Shown: positions 51,421 through 60,416, numbered from the stretch's first letter. The stretch: 64,000 bases of DNA from Promicromonospora sp. MEB111 (GCF_030209445.1 NZ_JARVSD010000018.1:124001-188000), one strand, 5' to 3'. The notes: generated from the sequence alone by a model not told the origin. A program made the numbers and translations.

Positions 51421-54400
51421 GCCCGTGCCGTACGCCGAGCTGCACGCGCACTCCGCGTTCAGCTTTCTCGACGGCGCCTCCCACCCCGAGGAGCTCGCCG
51501 CCGAGGGGGCTCGGCTCGGGCTCAAGGCGCTCGCGGTCACCGACCACGACGGGCTGTACGGGGTGGTGCGGTTCTCGGAGGCCGCGAAGAAGGTCCAGCT
51601 CCCCACCGCGTTCGGGGCGGAGCTGCACCTGCCGGCCCCGGCCGGCGCGGGCGGCGCACCCGTGCTCGACCCGCCCACGGGGATCCCCGATCCGCGCGCG
51701 ACGCACCTGCTCGTGCTGGCGCGCGGGCCGCAGGGGTACCGCAACCTGTCGAGCGCGATCGGCACCGCGCACCTCGACGCGGGCGTCAAGGGTGCCGCGA
51801 ACTACACGCTGGAGGGGCTGGGCGAGGCGGCGTCGGGCGAGTGGCTGATCCTGACGGGCTGCCGCAAGGGTCCGGTCCGCCAGGCCCTGATGGTCCCGTC
51901 GGGGAACCGGAGTGATCGGTTGGCGGGTGGGCGGCGGGAGCTGGCGCGCCTGGTCGATGTGTTCGGGCGGGACAACGTGGTCGTCGAGATCACCGCGACC
52001 GGCGACCCCCGCGACGCCGACCTGCACGCCGCGCTCGCCCTTCTCGCACAGGAGGCGGGCCTGCCGCTCGTCGCCACCACCGCCGCGCACTACGCCCGCC
52101 CCCGGGACGCCGACCTGGCGGGCGCCCTGGCCGCCGTCCGCGCCCGGTCCAGCCTGGACGACCTGGACGGCTGGCTGCCCGGCGCGCCCACCGCCCACCT
52201 GCGCAGCGGTGCGGAGATGGCCCGCCTGCACCGGCTGCACCCGCAGGCCGTGGCGACGGCGGCCGCGCTGGGCGCCGAGTGCGCGTTCGACCTGGAGCTC
52301 ATCGCGCCGAACCTGCCGCCGTACCCCGTCGGGGAGGGGCACGACGAGGCCTCCTGGCTGCGCGAGCTCACCCACCGCGGCGCGACCGCCCGCTACGGAC
52401 CGCGGGAGGACAACCCGAAGGCGTGGGCGCAGATCGACCACGAGCTGAGGGTCATCACCGACCTGGGCTTCCCCGGGTACTTCCTGGTGGTCTACGACCT
52501 CGTGGAGTTCTGCCGCACCCACGGCATCCTCGCGCAGGGCCGGGGCAGCGCGGCCAACTCCGCCGTCTGCTACGCGCTGGGGATCACCGCCGTGGACGCC
52601 GTCCGGCACGAGCTGCTGTTCGAGCGCTTCCTCGCACCGGAGCGGGACGGCCCGCCGGACATCGACATCGACATTGAGTCGGTGCGCCGCGAGGAGGTGA
52701 TCCAGTACGTCTACGAGCGGTTCGGGCGTACGCACGCGGCGCAGGTCGCCAACGTCATCTCCTACCGGCCGCGGTCCGCGGTGCGCGACGCCGCCCGCGC
52801 GCTCGGGTACGACGTCGGCCAGCAGGACGCGTGGTCCAAGAGCATCGAACGCTGGGGCACGCTCAAGCCGAGGGCGACCACTTCGCCGTCGGGCACCTCG
52901 GGGCCGCCGCCGGACGGCGCCCCGGGCGCCGGACCCGCCCCGCAGAACCGGACCGCCGCCAAGGACGCCCGCATGACGGCGCTGTGGGGACCGGGCGAGG
53001 GTGGTGCCTTCGTCGACGTGCTGGCGCAGGAGGCGCGCGCCCCGGGCGAGCCCCGGGAGCGCGCCGACGACAGCCACGACGTGGTGCCGTTCCGCACCCC
53101 GCCGTCGGCGGCGCAGGAGGGGGAGATCCCCGACGACGTGCTCGACCTGGCCGACCGGATGCTCCGCCTGCCGCGCCACCTGGGCATCCACTCCGGCGGC
53201 ATGGTCATGTGCGACCGTCCTGTGATCGAGGTGGTACCCGTCGAGTGGGCCCGCATGGAGGGGCGCACCGTGCTCCAGTGGGACAAGGAGGACTGCGCCG
53301 ACGCCAAGCTGGTGAAGTTCGACCTGCTGGGCCTGGGCATGCTGACCGCCATCCGGTACGCGTTCGAGTTCATCGAGGAGCACACCGGGGAGCGGCCCAC
53401 GCTGCACGGCCTGCCGCAGGACGACCCCGCCGTCTACGACCTGCTGTGCGCGGCCGACACCGTGGGCGTGTTCCAGGTCGAGTCGCGCGCCCAGATGGCG
53501 ACGCTGCCACGCCTGCGGCCGCGCACGTTCTACGACATCGTCGTGGAGGTCGCGCTCATCCGGCCCGGCCCCATCCAGGGCGGGTCCGTGCACCCGTACA
53601 TCGAGCGGGCGCGCGGACGGGAGCCCGTGTCGTACCCGCACCCGCTGCTGGAGAAGTCCCTGAGCCGCACCCTGGGCGTGCCGCTGTTCCAGGAGCAGCT
53701 CATGCAGATGGCGATCGACGTCGCCGGGTTCTCGGGCAAGGAGGCCGACCAGCTGCGGCGGGCCATGGGGTCCAAACGGTCGGTCGAGCGCATGGAGGCG
53801 CTGCGCGAACGGCTCTTCGCCGGGATGACGGCCAACGACGTGCCCCCGGACGTGCAGGAGGAGATCTTCGAGAAGCTCAAGGCGTTCGCCGACTTCGGCT
53901 TCCCCGAGTCGCACGCCTACTCCTTCGCGTACCTGGTCTACGCGAGCTCGTGGCTCAAGGTGTACCACCCGGCCGCGTTCTACGCGGGGCTGCTCGCGGC
54001 CCAGCCCATGGGGTTCTACTCCCCGCAGTCCCTCGTCGCCGACGCGCGCCGGCACGGGGTGCGCGTGCTGCGGCCCTCGGTCGCCGCGTCGCGCGTGCTC
54101 TCGTCGGTCGAGCGGGCCGACGGAGAGCTCGTGGTCCGCATGGGACTGGAGTCCGTGCGCGGCATCGGCAAGGACAAGGCGGAGGAGATCGTCGCGGCGC
54201 GGGACGCCGCCGGCCTTGCGGGGTTCGCGTCGCTGCGGGACCTGGTGCGGCGGGTCGAGCTGTCGACGGTGCAGCTCGAGGCGCTCGCGACCGGCGGCGC
54301 GCTGGAGCCGTTCGGCGTCGAGCGCCGAGCGGGGCTGTGGGCCGCGGGAGCCCTGGGCCAGGAGGGGCCGACGACGCTGCCCGGCGTCAGCGTCGGCGTC

Positions 54401-54835
54401 GACGCCCCGATGCTGCCGGGGATGAGCGAGGTCGAGCTGTCGCAGGCCGACGCGTGGGCGACCGGCGTCACGCCCGACTCGTACCCGACGCAGCACGTCC
54501 GGCCGGGACTGGAGGCGGCCGGCGTGCTCACCGTGGCCCAGGCGATGGTGACCGAGCCGGGACGCCGGGTCGCCGTCGGCGGGGTGGTGACGCACCGGCA
54601 GCGGCCGGGCACGGCCGGGGGCGTGACGTTCCTGTCCCTGGAGGACGAGACAGGGCTGCTGAACGTGATCTGCACCGTCGGGCTGTGGCAGCGGTTCCGC
54701 CGGGTCGCGCGGTCGGCGCAGGCCATGGTGATCCGGGGGCGGATCGAGGCCGCCGACGGCGCCGTCAACCTCCTGGCGGAACACCTCGCCCCGCTGACGC
54801 TGGCGGTCCCGGGGCGGTCGCGGGACTTCCGGTAG
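51413..54835 (+). CDS. dnaE2: Error-prone DNA polymerase III alpha DnaE2
   Basis: 1140 residues, C-family polymerase. The PHP domain at the N-terminus (YAELHAHSAFSFLDGASHPEEL, VTDHDGLYG), palm with catalytic PPDIDIDIE near 420, QGRGSAANSAVCYALGI, and the finger region FQVESRAQMATLPRLRPRTFYDIVVEVALIRPGPIQGGSVHPYI. The C-terminal OB-fold (GVTFLSLEDETGLLNVI) follows, without the clamp-binding tail of DnaE1. An insert of about 90 residues around 480-570 is low complexity. Third gene of the SOS cassette, responsible for damage-induced mutagenesis. Confidence 0.95.
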   Translation: MTEPVPYAELHAHSAFSFLDGASHPEELAAEGARLGLKALAVTDHDGLYGVVRFSEAAKKVQLPTAFGAELHLPAPAGAGGAPVLDPPTGIPDPRATHLLVLARGPQGYRNLSSAIGTAHLDAGVKGAANYTLEGLGEAASGEWLILTGCRKGPVRQALMVPSGNRSDRLAGGRRELARLVDVFGRDNVVVEITATGDPRDADLHAALALLAQEAGLPLVATTAAHYARPRDADLAGALAAVRARSSLDDLDGWLPGAPTAHLRSGAEMARLHRLHPQAVATAAALGAECAFDLELIAPNLPPYPVGEGHDEASWLRELTHRGATARYGPREDNPKAWAQIDHELRVITDLGFPGYFLVVYDLVEFCRTHGILAQGRGSAANSAVCYALGITAVDAVRHELLFERFLAPERDGPPDIDIDIESVRREEVIQYVYERFGRTHAAQVANVISYRPRSAVRDAARALGYDVGQQDAWSKSIERWGTLKPRATTSPSGTSGPPPDGAPGAGPAPQNRTAAKDARMTALWGPGEGGAFVDVLAQEARAPGEPRERADDSHDVVPFRTPPSAAQEGEIPDDVLDLADRMLRLPRHLGIHSGGMVMCDRPVIEVVPVEWARMEGRTVLQWDKEDCADAKLVKFDLLGLGMLTAIRYAFEFIEEHTGERPTLHGLPQDDPAVYDLLCAADTVGVFQVESRAQMATLPRLRPRTFYDIVVEVALIRPGPIQGGSVHPYIERARGREPVSYPHPLLEKSLSRTLGVPLFQEQLMQMAIDVAGFSGKEADQLRRAMGSKRSVERMEALRERLFAGMTANDVPPDVQEEIFEKLKAFADFGFPESHAYSFAYLVYASSWLKVYHPAAFYAGLLAAQPMGFYSPQSLVADARRHGVRVLRPSVAASRVLSSVERADGELVVRMGLESVRGIGKDKAEEIVAARDAAGLAGFASLRDLVRRVELSTVQLEALATGGALEPFGVERRAGLWAAGALGQEGPTTLPGVSVGVDAPMLPGMSEVELSQADAWATGVTPDSYPTQHVRPGLEAAGVLTVAQAMVTEPGRRVAVGGVVTHRQRPGTAGGVTFLSLEDETGLLNVICTVGLWQRFRRVARSAQAMVIRGRIEAADGAVNLLAEHLAPLTLAVPGRSRDFR

Positions 54836-54848
54836 GCGCCCGGCGGCG

Positions 54849-57518
54849 TCAGCCCAGGTACAGCTGGCCCGTGCTGGTGGCCCACAGCGCCGCCGAACCC
54901 GCGCCGACCAGCACGGCGGAGATCACGTAGAACCAGATCTTCATGCGGTGCCCGGTGATGCGCAGCAGCACGGCCAGGCCGAACGCGGCGACCGCCAGGG
55001 CGGGGGCGGCGAGGAACGGGTCGCCGCCCTGCGCGTCCTGGGTGACCAGCACGTACACGGCGCTCAGGAGCAGCAGCCGGGGGACCCAGCGCAGCAGGGC
55101 GCCGAGCAGCCGGACCGGCCACGGCCTCCGCCGCGGCGCGACGGGGGCGGGTGCCGGCGTCCGCGGCTGCTTGCCCGGCCGCGCACCCTGCTGCCCGCCC
55201 GGCTGCACCTGCTGCCTGCCGGGCGGCACGGCCTGCTGCCCGCCCGGCGGCATGCTCTGCGGTCGCACGGCGGTCCGCTGTGCGGCGGCGGGCGGCCGTA
55301 CGGGCTGCCGGGCCGGCTGAGCGGTCGGCGGTGCGCCCTGCTGCCTCGTCGGTTGCGCGACGGGCGGTCTGCCGCCCGGCTGCACGGCCGGCATCGGCCG
55401 GGTGGCGCGCAGGGACGGGCTGGGCGCGGCCTGCTGCGGGGCGGGGCCGAGGTGCTTGACCGGGCTCTTGCGCGGCTGGTACGACTGCGGCGGCGGAACC
55501 TGGCTGCGCACCACCTGGGTCGCGGCGGCCGACGGCGGCGTCGCGGCGGTGGACCCCGCGGACGACCCGACCGGGGTCACGGACCGCGGCCGGCTGGTGA
55601 CGGGGGCGCGCTTGCTCGCCGGCGCGGGCTCGGGACTGCGGAACGCGCGCCAGCCGCGGAGCGTGTCGGCGTGCCCCTCCGGGGGAGTGGCGACCCGCCA
55701 GCGCATCGCAAGCCAGATCCAGTCCTTGATCTCGGCCGGGGTGCGGCCGCCGGCGACCTCCGCGCCGATCTCCGCGACGTGGTCGGCCACGACCTGCTCG
55801 GCGGCGCCGTCGAAACCGTCCGCGTGCACCTCGGTCAGCACGCTCATCAGCGCCCGGTCGTAGACGAGGGCGTGCCAGGGTTCCGGGACGCGGGTGGGCG
55901 TGATCTCGTCCGACCGGTCGAGCTCACGCTGGAGCACCCGGGTGCTGCCCCGGCCGGGCAGGATGTCCGTCGAGGGCAGCGTGGCGACCTCGGCGGCCGT
56001 CACGCCGTCGCTGACGAGCTGCGAGGTGAGCAGGAGCGTCGGGTCGGGCGTCGCGCTCGCGATCCGGGCGCGCACCACGCTCGCGATGTTCTCCAGCGGC
56101 GGCCGGTGGTTCGGCTGGTACCGCGTCATGGCCAGGACCAGGGACTGCAGGTGCCGGTCGATGGCCGGGCGCTCGGGCAGGGGATCGTCGTCCGGCACGA
56201 CGCCGGCGGGCTCCTCCTCCACGAGGTCGGCGGGCGTCAGGTCCCGGCCCAGGAAGTTCAGGTCCAGCGGCAGCGCGCCCGTGCTCGCGTACACCAGGAG
56301 CAGGCCCAGGCTGTACACGTCGGACCGCGGGTGCACCCGGCGTCCGAACAGCTCGGGCGCCATGTAGGCCATGGTCCCGGCCGGCTGCGTGGAGGTCGCG
56401 GCGTCGAAGACCTTGGCGATGCCCAGGTCGATGAGCACGGCGCGGTCGCCGTCCACCATGATGTTCGCCGGCTTGAGGTCGCGGTGCAGGCAGCGCTCCT
56501 CCTGCAGCACGAGCAGCGCGTCGACGATCTGCCGGGCCAGGTGCAGCGCCTCAGGGCCGGACAGCGGCCCGTCCTCGCGCACCCGGTCGCGCAGCGTGGT
56601 GCCGGGCACGAGCTCCATCGCGAACCAGGGCTGCGTCGCGTCCAGACCGGCCTCGACGAAGCGCGGGAAGCCCCGGCCGTCGAGCCGTTCCAGCAGGTGC
56701 GCCTCCTGGGCGAAGCGCTCCCGGGCGTCGTCGTGCAGGCCGGTCAGGACCTTCAGGGCCACCTCGGTGCCGTCGTCGGCCTGCGCCTGGTACACGTGCG
56801 CGAAGCCGCCGTGACCCAGCGCCTCGGCGAGCGTGAACCGGCCCAGGCGTTCCCCGCTGGCGGGGATGCGCCGCACCGGCCGCATCGGCAGCGCGGCGGC
56901 GCGTGGGGCGGGGGCGGCGGGCTCCGCCAGCGGGGCGGGCGGGAGCTCCGGGGTGGGCTCGGCGTCCGGCTCCGGCAGGGGCGCGGGCGCCGGCGTGGGC
57001 TCGGGCTCTGCGGCGTACGCGGCCTCGTCGAGTTCTGTGTCGGCCTCGGCTTCGGCCTCGGCCGGCTCCGCGACAGCGGCAGCCTCGGTCGTCTCGGGAG
57101 CGTCGGCCGGCTCCGGGATCTCTGCCTCCGGGATCTCTGCCTCCGCGACCTCTGCCTCCGCGACCGGCGGGTCGGGGACGGGCCCACGTTCCGCCGGGGG
57201 CTCGAGGTCGCGTCCCGAGGACGGCTCAGGCTCCGTGACGGGCTCACGTCCGGTGACCGGTTCGGGTCCCGTGGCCGGCTCAGGCTCGACCGGGGCCGCT
57301 CCGGGCTCGGCCACGTCGTCCGCCCCGGGCGGCGCGGGTACGGGCGCGAGCTCCCTGGTCGGCTCCTCGGCCGTTTCCTCGGTCGGCGGCGCGGGGACCG
57401 GCGCGAGCTCCGGGGTCGGCGGGGGGCCTGCTGCGGGCTCGGGCTCCGTTGACGGGACCGGACCGGGGCCGACGGCCGCTGGCGCGACCTCGCCGACGCC
57501 GGGTGCTGGTGACGTCAT
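54849..57518 (-). CDS. Membrane Ser/Thr protein kinase (PknB-like)
   Basis: 889 residues from the ATG at 57518. Residues 1-215 are Pro/Glu/Ala-rich. The kinase domain lies at about 225-490: glycine loop ALGHGGFAHVYQA, Lys in VALKVL, catalytic HRDLKPANIMV. The DFG motif is DLG (VLIDLGIAK), and APE is AYMAPELFG. A cytosolic region and a Pro/Gln-rich stretch (QPGGRPPVAQPTRQQG) follow, and three C-terminal membrane helices (about 800-885) end the protein. Unlike PknB it has no extracellular PASTA domain. The substrate is unknown; convergent with dnaE2. Confidence 0.9.
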   Translation of the reverse strand: MTSPAPGVGEVAPAAVGPGPVPSTEPEPAAGPPPTPELAPVPAPPTEETAEEPTRELAPVPAPPGADDVAEPGAAPVEPEPATGPEPVTGREPVTEPEPSSGRDLEPPAERGPVPDPPVAEAEVAEAEIPEAEIPEPADAPETTEAAAVAEPAEAEAEADTELDEAAYAAEPEPTPAPAPLPEPDAEPTPELPPAPLAEPAAPAPRAAALPMRPVRRIPASGERLGRFTLAEALGHGGFAHVYQAQADDGTEVALKVLTGLHDDARERFAQEAHLLERLDGRGFPRFVEAGLDATQPWFAMELVPGTTLRDRVREDGPLSGPEALHLARQIVDALLVLQEERCLHRDLKPANIMVDGDRAVLIDLGIAKVFDAATSTQPAGTMAYMAPELFGRRVHPRSDVYSLGLLLVYASTGALPLDLNFLGRDLTPADLVEEEPAGVVPDDDPLPERPAIDRHLQSLVLAMTRYQPNHRPPLENIASVVRARIASATPDPTLLLTSQLVSDGVTAAEVATLPSTDILPGRGSTRVLQRELDRSDEITPTRVPEPWHALVYDRALMSVLTEVHADGFDGAAEQVVADHVAEIGAEVAGGRTPAEIKDWIWLAMRWRVATPPEGHADTLRGWRAFRSPEPAPASKRAPVTSRPRSVTPVGSSAGSTAATPPSAAATQVVRSQVPPPQSYQPRKSPVKHLGPAPQQAAPSPSLRATRPMPAVQPGGRPPVAQPTRQQGAPPTAQPARQPVRPPAAAQRTAVRPQSMPPGGQQAVPPGRQQVQPGGQQGARPGKQPRTPAPAPVAPRRRPWPVRLLGALLRWVPRLLLLSAVYVLVTQDAQGGDPFLAAPALAVAAFGLAVLLRITGHRMKIWFYVISAVLVGAGSAALWATSTGQLYLG
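57111..57170 (-). repeat. 15-bp tandem repeat in the kinase N-terminal region
   Basis: Four consecutive units, CTCCGGGATCTCTGC twice, then CTCCGCGACCTCTGC and a degenerate CTCCGCGACCGGCGG. On the coding strand they specify a five-residue repeat of the type AEIPE/AEVAE. Each unit is in frame, so copy-number change would lengthen or shorten the acidic linker without breaking the gene. Confidence 0.75.
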
Positions 57519-57581
57519 GCCGGAAAACCTACCAGCGGACCCCTGCCGATCGGAGGAAAGTCCGCGCCGGGTCCGGAACCC

Positions 57582-57641
57582 GTCGACCACAGCAGTTGCT
57601 GCCGGAGCAGCCCCGATCCGGCAGCAACTGCTGTGCTCGAC
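57582..57641. repeat. Palindromic element, family 2, copy B
   Basis: 25-base arms (57582-57606 and 57617-57641) with one mismatch and a 10-base loop GCAGCCCCGA. The arm contains CGACCACAGCAGTTGCTGCC, homologous to the arm at 14548. It directly abuts the stop codon of the MerR gene (57642) and lies 63 bases before the kinase gene on the same strand. Confidence 0.85.
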
Positions 57642-58001
57642 CTAGACACCCTGGGTGCGGTACCAGGCGATCTTCTCCCGGAGGCGTTCCTGCTGGCTGC
57701 GCAGGGCGTCGATCGACTCCTGGACCCGCCGGTCGTGCTCCTCCAGCAGCGCGACGCGCGCGGCCAGGGTCGCCTCGTCGAGCGACAGCTCGGCGTAGCG
57801 CTTGAGGTCGGCGATCGGCATGCCGGTGTCGCGGAGGCAGTGCACCAGGTCGAGCCAGCCCAGGTCGTCCTGCGTGTAGGTGCGGTGCCCGCCCGACGTC
57901 CGTGCGATGGGGCGCAGGATGCCCTCGCGCTCGTAGTACCGCAGCGTGTCGATGCTGAAACCGGAGACCTCGGCGGCCTGCGCGGGCGAGTACGTGATCA
58001 T
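57642..58001 (-). CDS. MerR-family regulator
   Basis: 119 residues. N-terminal winged HTH (SPAQAAEVSGFSIDTLRYYEREGILRPIARTSGGHRTYTQDDLGWL, about 5-50) and a coiled-coil dimer helix (LEEHDRRVQESIDALRSQQERLREKIAWY). The C-terminus is short and has no Cys metal-binding loop, so a redox or organic ligand is more likely than a metal. It is divergent from the aldo/keto reductase with a perfect 18-bp palindrome between, the expected MerR site. Confidence 0.9.
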   Translation of the reverse strand: MITYSPAQAAEVSGFSIDTLRYYEREGILRPIARTSGGHRTYTQDDLGWLDLVHCLRDTGMPIADLKRYAELSLDEATLAARVALLEEHDRRVQESIDALRSQQERLREKIAWYRTQGV

Positions 58002-58016
58002 GTTCTGATCCTGCCC

Positions 58017-58041
58017 TTGACCTGGAGCGCGCTCCAGGGTT
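58017..58041 (+). promoter_or_regulatory. MerR-type promoter palindrome
   Basis: TTGACC (58017-58022) overlaps the perfect palindrome CCTGGAGCGCGCTCCAGG (58021-58038), followed by GTTTTC. This is the classical MerR layout with the operator in the spacer. The aldo/keto reductase ATG at 58054 would be almost leaderless. Confidence 0.75.
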
Positions 58042-58053
58042 TTCGCTGCTCTC

Positions 58054-59052
58054 ATGACCACGACCCAGAGCGCCACCCAGCACACCACCCTTCACGACAC
58101 CCCACCCGCCGCACGCCTGGTGCTCGGCGCCATGATGTTCGGCACCGCCGTCGACGAGCCCACGTCGTTCGCCCTCCTCGACCAGTTCGTCGACGCCGGC
58201 GGCCGCTGGATCGACACCGCCGACTGCTACTCCTTCTGGGCGAGCGAGTCCGGCTACGGCGGGCAGAGCGAGGAGGTGCTCGGCCGCTGGCTCGCCGCGC
58301 GCCCCGGCATGCGCGACCACGTGCTGCTCTCCACCAAGTTCGGGGCCGAGCCGCGCGACGCCGCCGACTGGCCCGCCTCCCGCACCGGTCTGTCGGCCGC
58401 CGCGGTCCGCGAACAGCTCACCCGCAGCCTGCGCCGCCTCGGCACCGACCACGTCGACCTGGCCTGGGCGCACATGGAGGACCGCTCGGTCCCGGTCGAG
58501 GAGACCGCGGACGCCTGCGCGGCCCTCGTGTCCGACGGCGTCGTGGCCCGGATCGGCACCTCGAACCACCCCGCGTGGCGGGTCGAGCGGGCCCGGCGGC
58601 ACGCCGTCGGGCGGGACAAGGAACCGTTCAGCGTGGTGCAGCACGCCTACAGCTACCTCCAGCCGCGCCCGGGCACGCTCACGGGGAACCACCGGTTCGG
58701 CTGGCTCGACGACGAGCTGGTCGACCTGGCCGCCGTCGAGCACCTGGACGTCTGGGCGTACACGCCCCTGCTGTCCGGCGCGTACGACAACCCGGCCAAG
58801 CCGATCCCCGAGGTCTTCGACCACCCGGGCACCGCCCGGCGGCTGGCCGTGCTCGACGACGTCGCGGCCGAGCTCGACGCGTCCCGCGGCCAGGTGGTGC
58901 TCGCCTGGCTGACGGCCCGCGGCATCCACCCGATGCTGGGCGGCAGCAAGCCGGCCCAGCTGGAGTCGGCGCTCGCGGCGATGACCCTGCCGCTCACCCC
59001 GGACCAGGCAACCCGCCTGACGGCGGTAGACGTCACCTCGCCCGCCTCCTGA
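58054..59052 (+). CDS. Aldo/keto reductase
   Basis: 332 residues. (Beta/alpha)8 AKR with WIDTADCYSFWASESGYGGQSEEVLGRWL (Asp and the catalytic Tyr near residues 53-57), KFGAEP (Lys), and DLAWAHMEDRSVPVEET (His). RIGTSNHPAWRVERARR is the conserved substrate-pocket region. It reduces aldehydes or ketones with NADPH. Expression is probably switched on by the divergent MerR protein. The stop at 59052 touches a family 1 palindrome. Confidence 0.92.
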   Translation: MTTTQSATQHTTLHDTPPAARLVLGAMMFGTAVDEPTSFALLDQFVDAGGRWIDTADCYSFWASESGYGGQSEEVLGRWLAARPGMRDHVLLSTKFGAEPRDAADWPASRTGLSAAAVREQLTRSLRRLGTDHVDLAWAHMEDRSVPVEETADACAALVSDGVVARIGTSNHPAWRVERARRHAVGRDKEPFSVVQHAYSYLQPRPGTLTGNHRFGWLDDELVDLAAVEHLDVWAYTPLLSGAYDNPAKPIPEVFDHPGTARRLAVLDDVAAELDASRGQVVLAWLTARGIHPMLGGSKPAQLESALAAMTLPLTPDQATRLTAVDVTSPAS

Positions 59053-59117
59053 CCGTTGAGTGCTGGACATTCGCCCTTCTGGCACACGAAAAAGGGCGAA
59101 TATCCAGCACTCAACGG
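59053..59117. repeat. Palindromic element, family 1, copy C
   Basis: 26-base arms at 59053-59078 and 59092-59117 with a single C/T difference; the arm carries CCGTTGAGTGCTGGACATTC. The loop CTGGCACACGAAA is the reverse complement of the loop of copy A, so both arms and loop are conserved. It begins at the base after the aldo/keto reductase stop and ends one base before the stop codon of the convergent HtaA gene, packing the whole intergenic space. Confidence 0.92.
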
Positions 59118-59118
59118 G

Positions 59119-59583
59119 TCAGGAGAGGTCGATCGTCAGCGGCTCGAAGGGGGTCGCCACCGGGTAGCTGCCGCCCCAGAGCTTCGCGCCGTCCTCCGTC
59201 AGGTCGACCTGCGCCCAGGTGAGGCGGGCGCCGTCGGCCGACCGCTCGGGCGCGCCGGCCAGGCGGAACGCGACCGTGCGCACGTCCGACTCGCGGTCCC
59301 GGATGGACATGGTCCAGTCGGGACCGCCGTCGGCGGGGGCGACGACCTCGATGTCGGCGACCTCGCCGACGAATGAGCCGAAGTGCCCGATGAAGATGAC
59401 CGACCCCGTGAACGCGAACGACGAGGAGTCCGCGGACACCTCAGGAGTACGTTCCGGGTCGAGCGGGAAGTGGAACGAGGCGCCGCTGCCGCCTACTGCG
59501 TCGTCCTGCACGATGCGGCCGCCAGGCGCCCCCATCACGTACATCAGCAGGCTTGCCTTGATCTCCCAGTCCAGATGAGCCAC
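59119..59583 (-). CDS. HtaA-domain protein, cytoplasmic
   Basis: 154 residues from the GTG at 59583. It matches the HtaA heme-binding domain: LDWEIKASLLMYVMGAPGG at the start, a central FTGSVIFIGHFGSFVGEV with the GH pair, and LTWAQVDLTEDGAKLWGGSY at the end. In corynebacteria HtaA domains bind heme at the cell surface, but this protein has no signal peptide or membrane anchor, so it would be intracellular. No heme-uptake genes lie nearby. It ends against a family 1 palindrome. Confidence 0.72.
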   Translation of the reverse strand: MAHLDWEIKASLLMYVMGAPGGRIVQDDAVGGSGASFHFPLDPERTPEVSADSSSFAFTGSVIFIGHFGSFVGEVADIEVVAPADGGPDWTMSIRDRESDVRTVAFRLAGAPERSADGARLTWAQVDLTEDGAKLWGGSYPVATPFEPLTIDLS

Positions 59584-59612
59584 CCGAGAACGGTACCCCC
59601 GCGTGGCGATTT

Positions 59613-60416
59613 CTACCGCTTTGCGCCGGGCGGATGGGTGCGGCAGAAGCCGCGGACGGCGTCGTTCACTGGCTCGGGACGCTCCAGGTTGCTCATGTGG
59701 CCGGTGCCCTCGACCACGACGAGCGTCGCGTCCGGGATCGCCGCCTCGAACCGGCGCGCGACCCCGAGCGGGGAGCGCGCGTCCAGGCGTCCCCAGATCA
59801 GCAGCGTGGGGACGTCGATCCGCGGCAGCAGGTCGGCAAGATCGGCCTCGGCCATGATCTCCAGCTGCTGGGCGAGGGTTGCCGGGCGCACGTCGGCGGC
59901 GATGTCCGCGAGCAGCGGCACGAGCTCCGGCGGCGGGTCGCCGGCGAACAGCCCGGGAAAGGCGAGGCCGAGCTCCACGGGAGGCGCGGCGAGCATCCTG
60001 CGTGCTCCGGCGATCCGCGCTCGCACCTCGGCGGCGGGCAGCGACCCCTTCCAGCCGGCGTAGGTGTCGACCAGGACGAGAGTCGCGACCAGCTCGGGCC
60101 GACGGCGGTAGAGCTCGAGCGCCACGGTGCCGCCCCAGGACCGGCCGGCGACGTGCGCGGGTCCGAGCCCCATCGCCTCGATCAGCGCGGCGAGCCCGTC
60201 CGCGAAGCCGGCCAGCCCGAAGCCCTCGGGCAGGTCGGACGATCGCCCGGCGCCCGGCTCGTCCCACGCCACGACCGTCAGCTCGTCGGCCAGGCCGGCG
60301 AGCTGGGGCCGCCAGATGCGGCAGTCCTCGGCGGCGCCGTGCACGAGGACCAGGGGCGGCCCCTGGCCGGCCCGCTCGTAAGCGATCCGAAGCCCGCCCA
60401 CCCGGATGAAGCCCAC
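59613..60416 (-). CDS. Alpha/beta hydrolase
   Basis: 267 residues from the GTG at 60416. Oxyanion loop LVHGAAEDCRIW, nucleophile Ser in VAGRSWGGTVALEL (near 95), acid Asp in IWGRLDARSP (near 216) and catalytic His in VEGTGHMSNLERP (near 245). This is the complete triad of a haloperoxidase/esterase-like hydrolase. The substrate is unknown. No signal peptide. It lies 29 bases upstream of the HtaA gene on the same strand and may share a transcript. Confidence 0.88.
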   Translation of the reverse strand: MGFIRVGGLRIAYERAGQGPPLVLVHGAAEDCRIWRPQLAGLADELTVVAWDEPGAGRSSDLPEGFGLAGFADGLAALIEAMGLGPAHVAGRSWGGTVALELYRRRPELVATLVLVDTYAGWKGSLPAAEVRARIAGARRMLAAPPVELGLAFPGLFAGDPPPELVPLLADIAADVRPATLAQQLEIMAEADLADLLPRIDVPTLLIWGRLDARSPLGVARRFEAAIPDATLVVVEGTGHMSNLERPEPVNDAVRGFCRTHPPGAKR

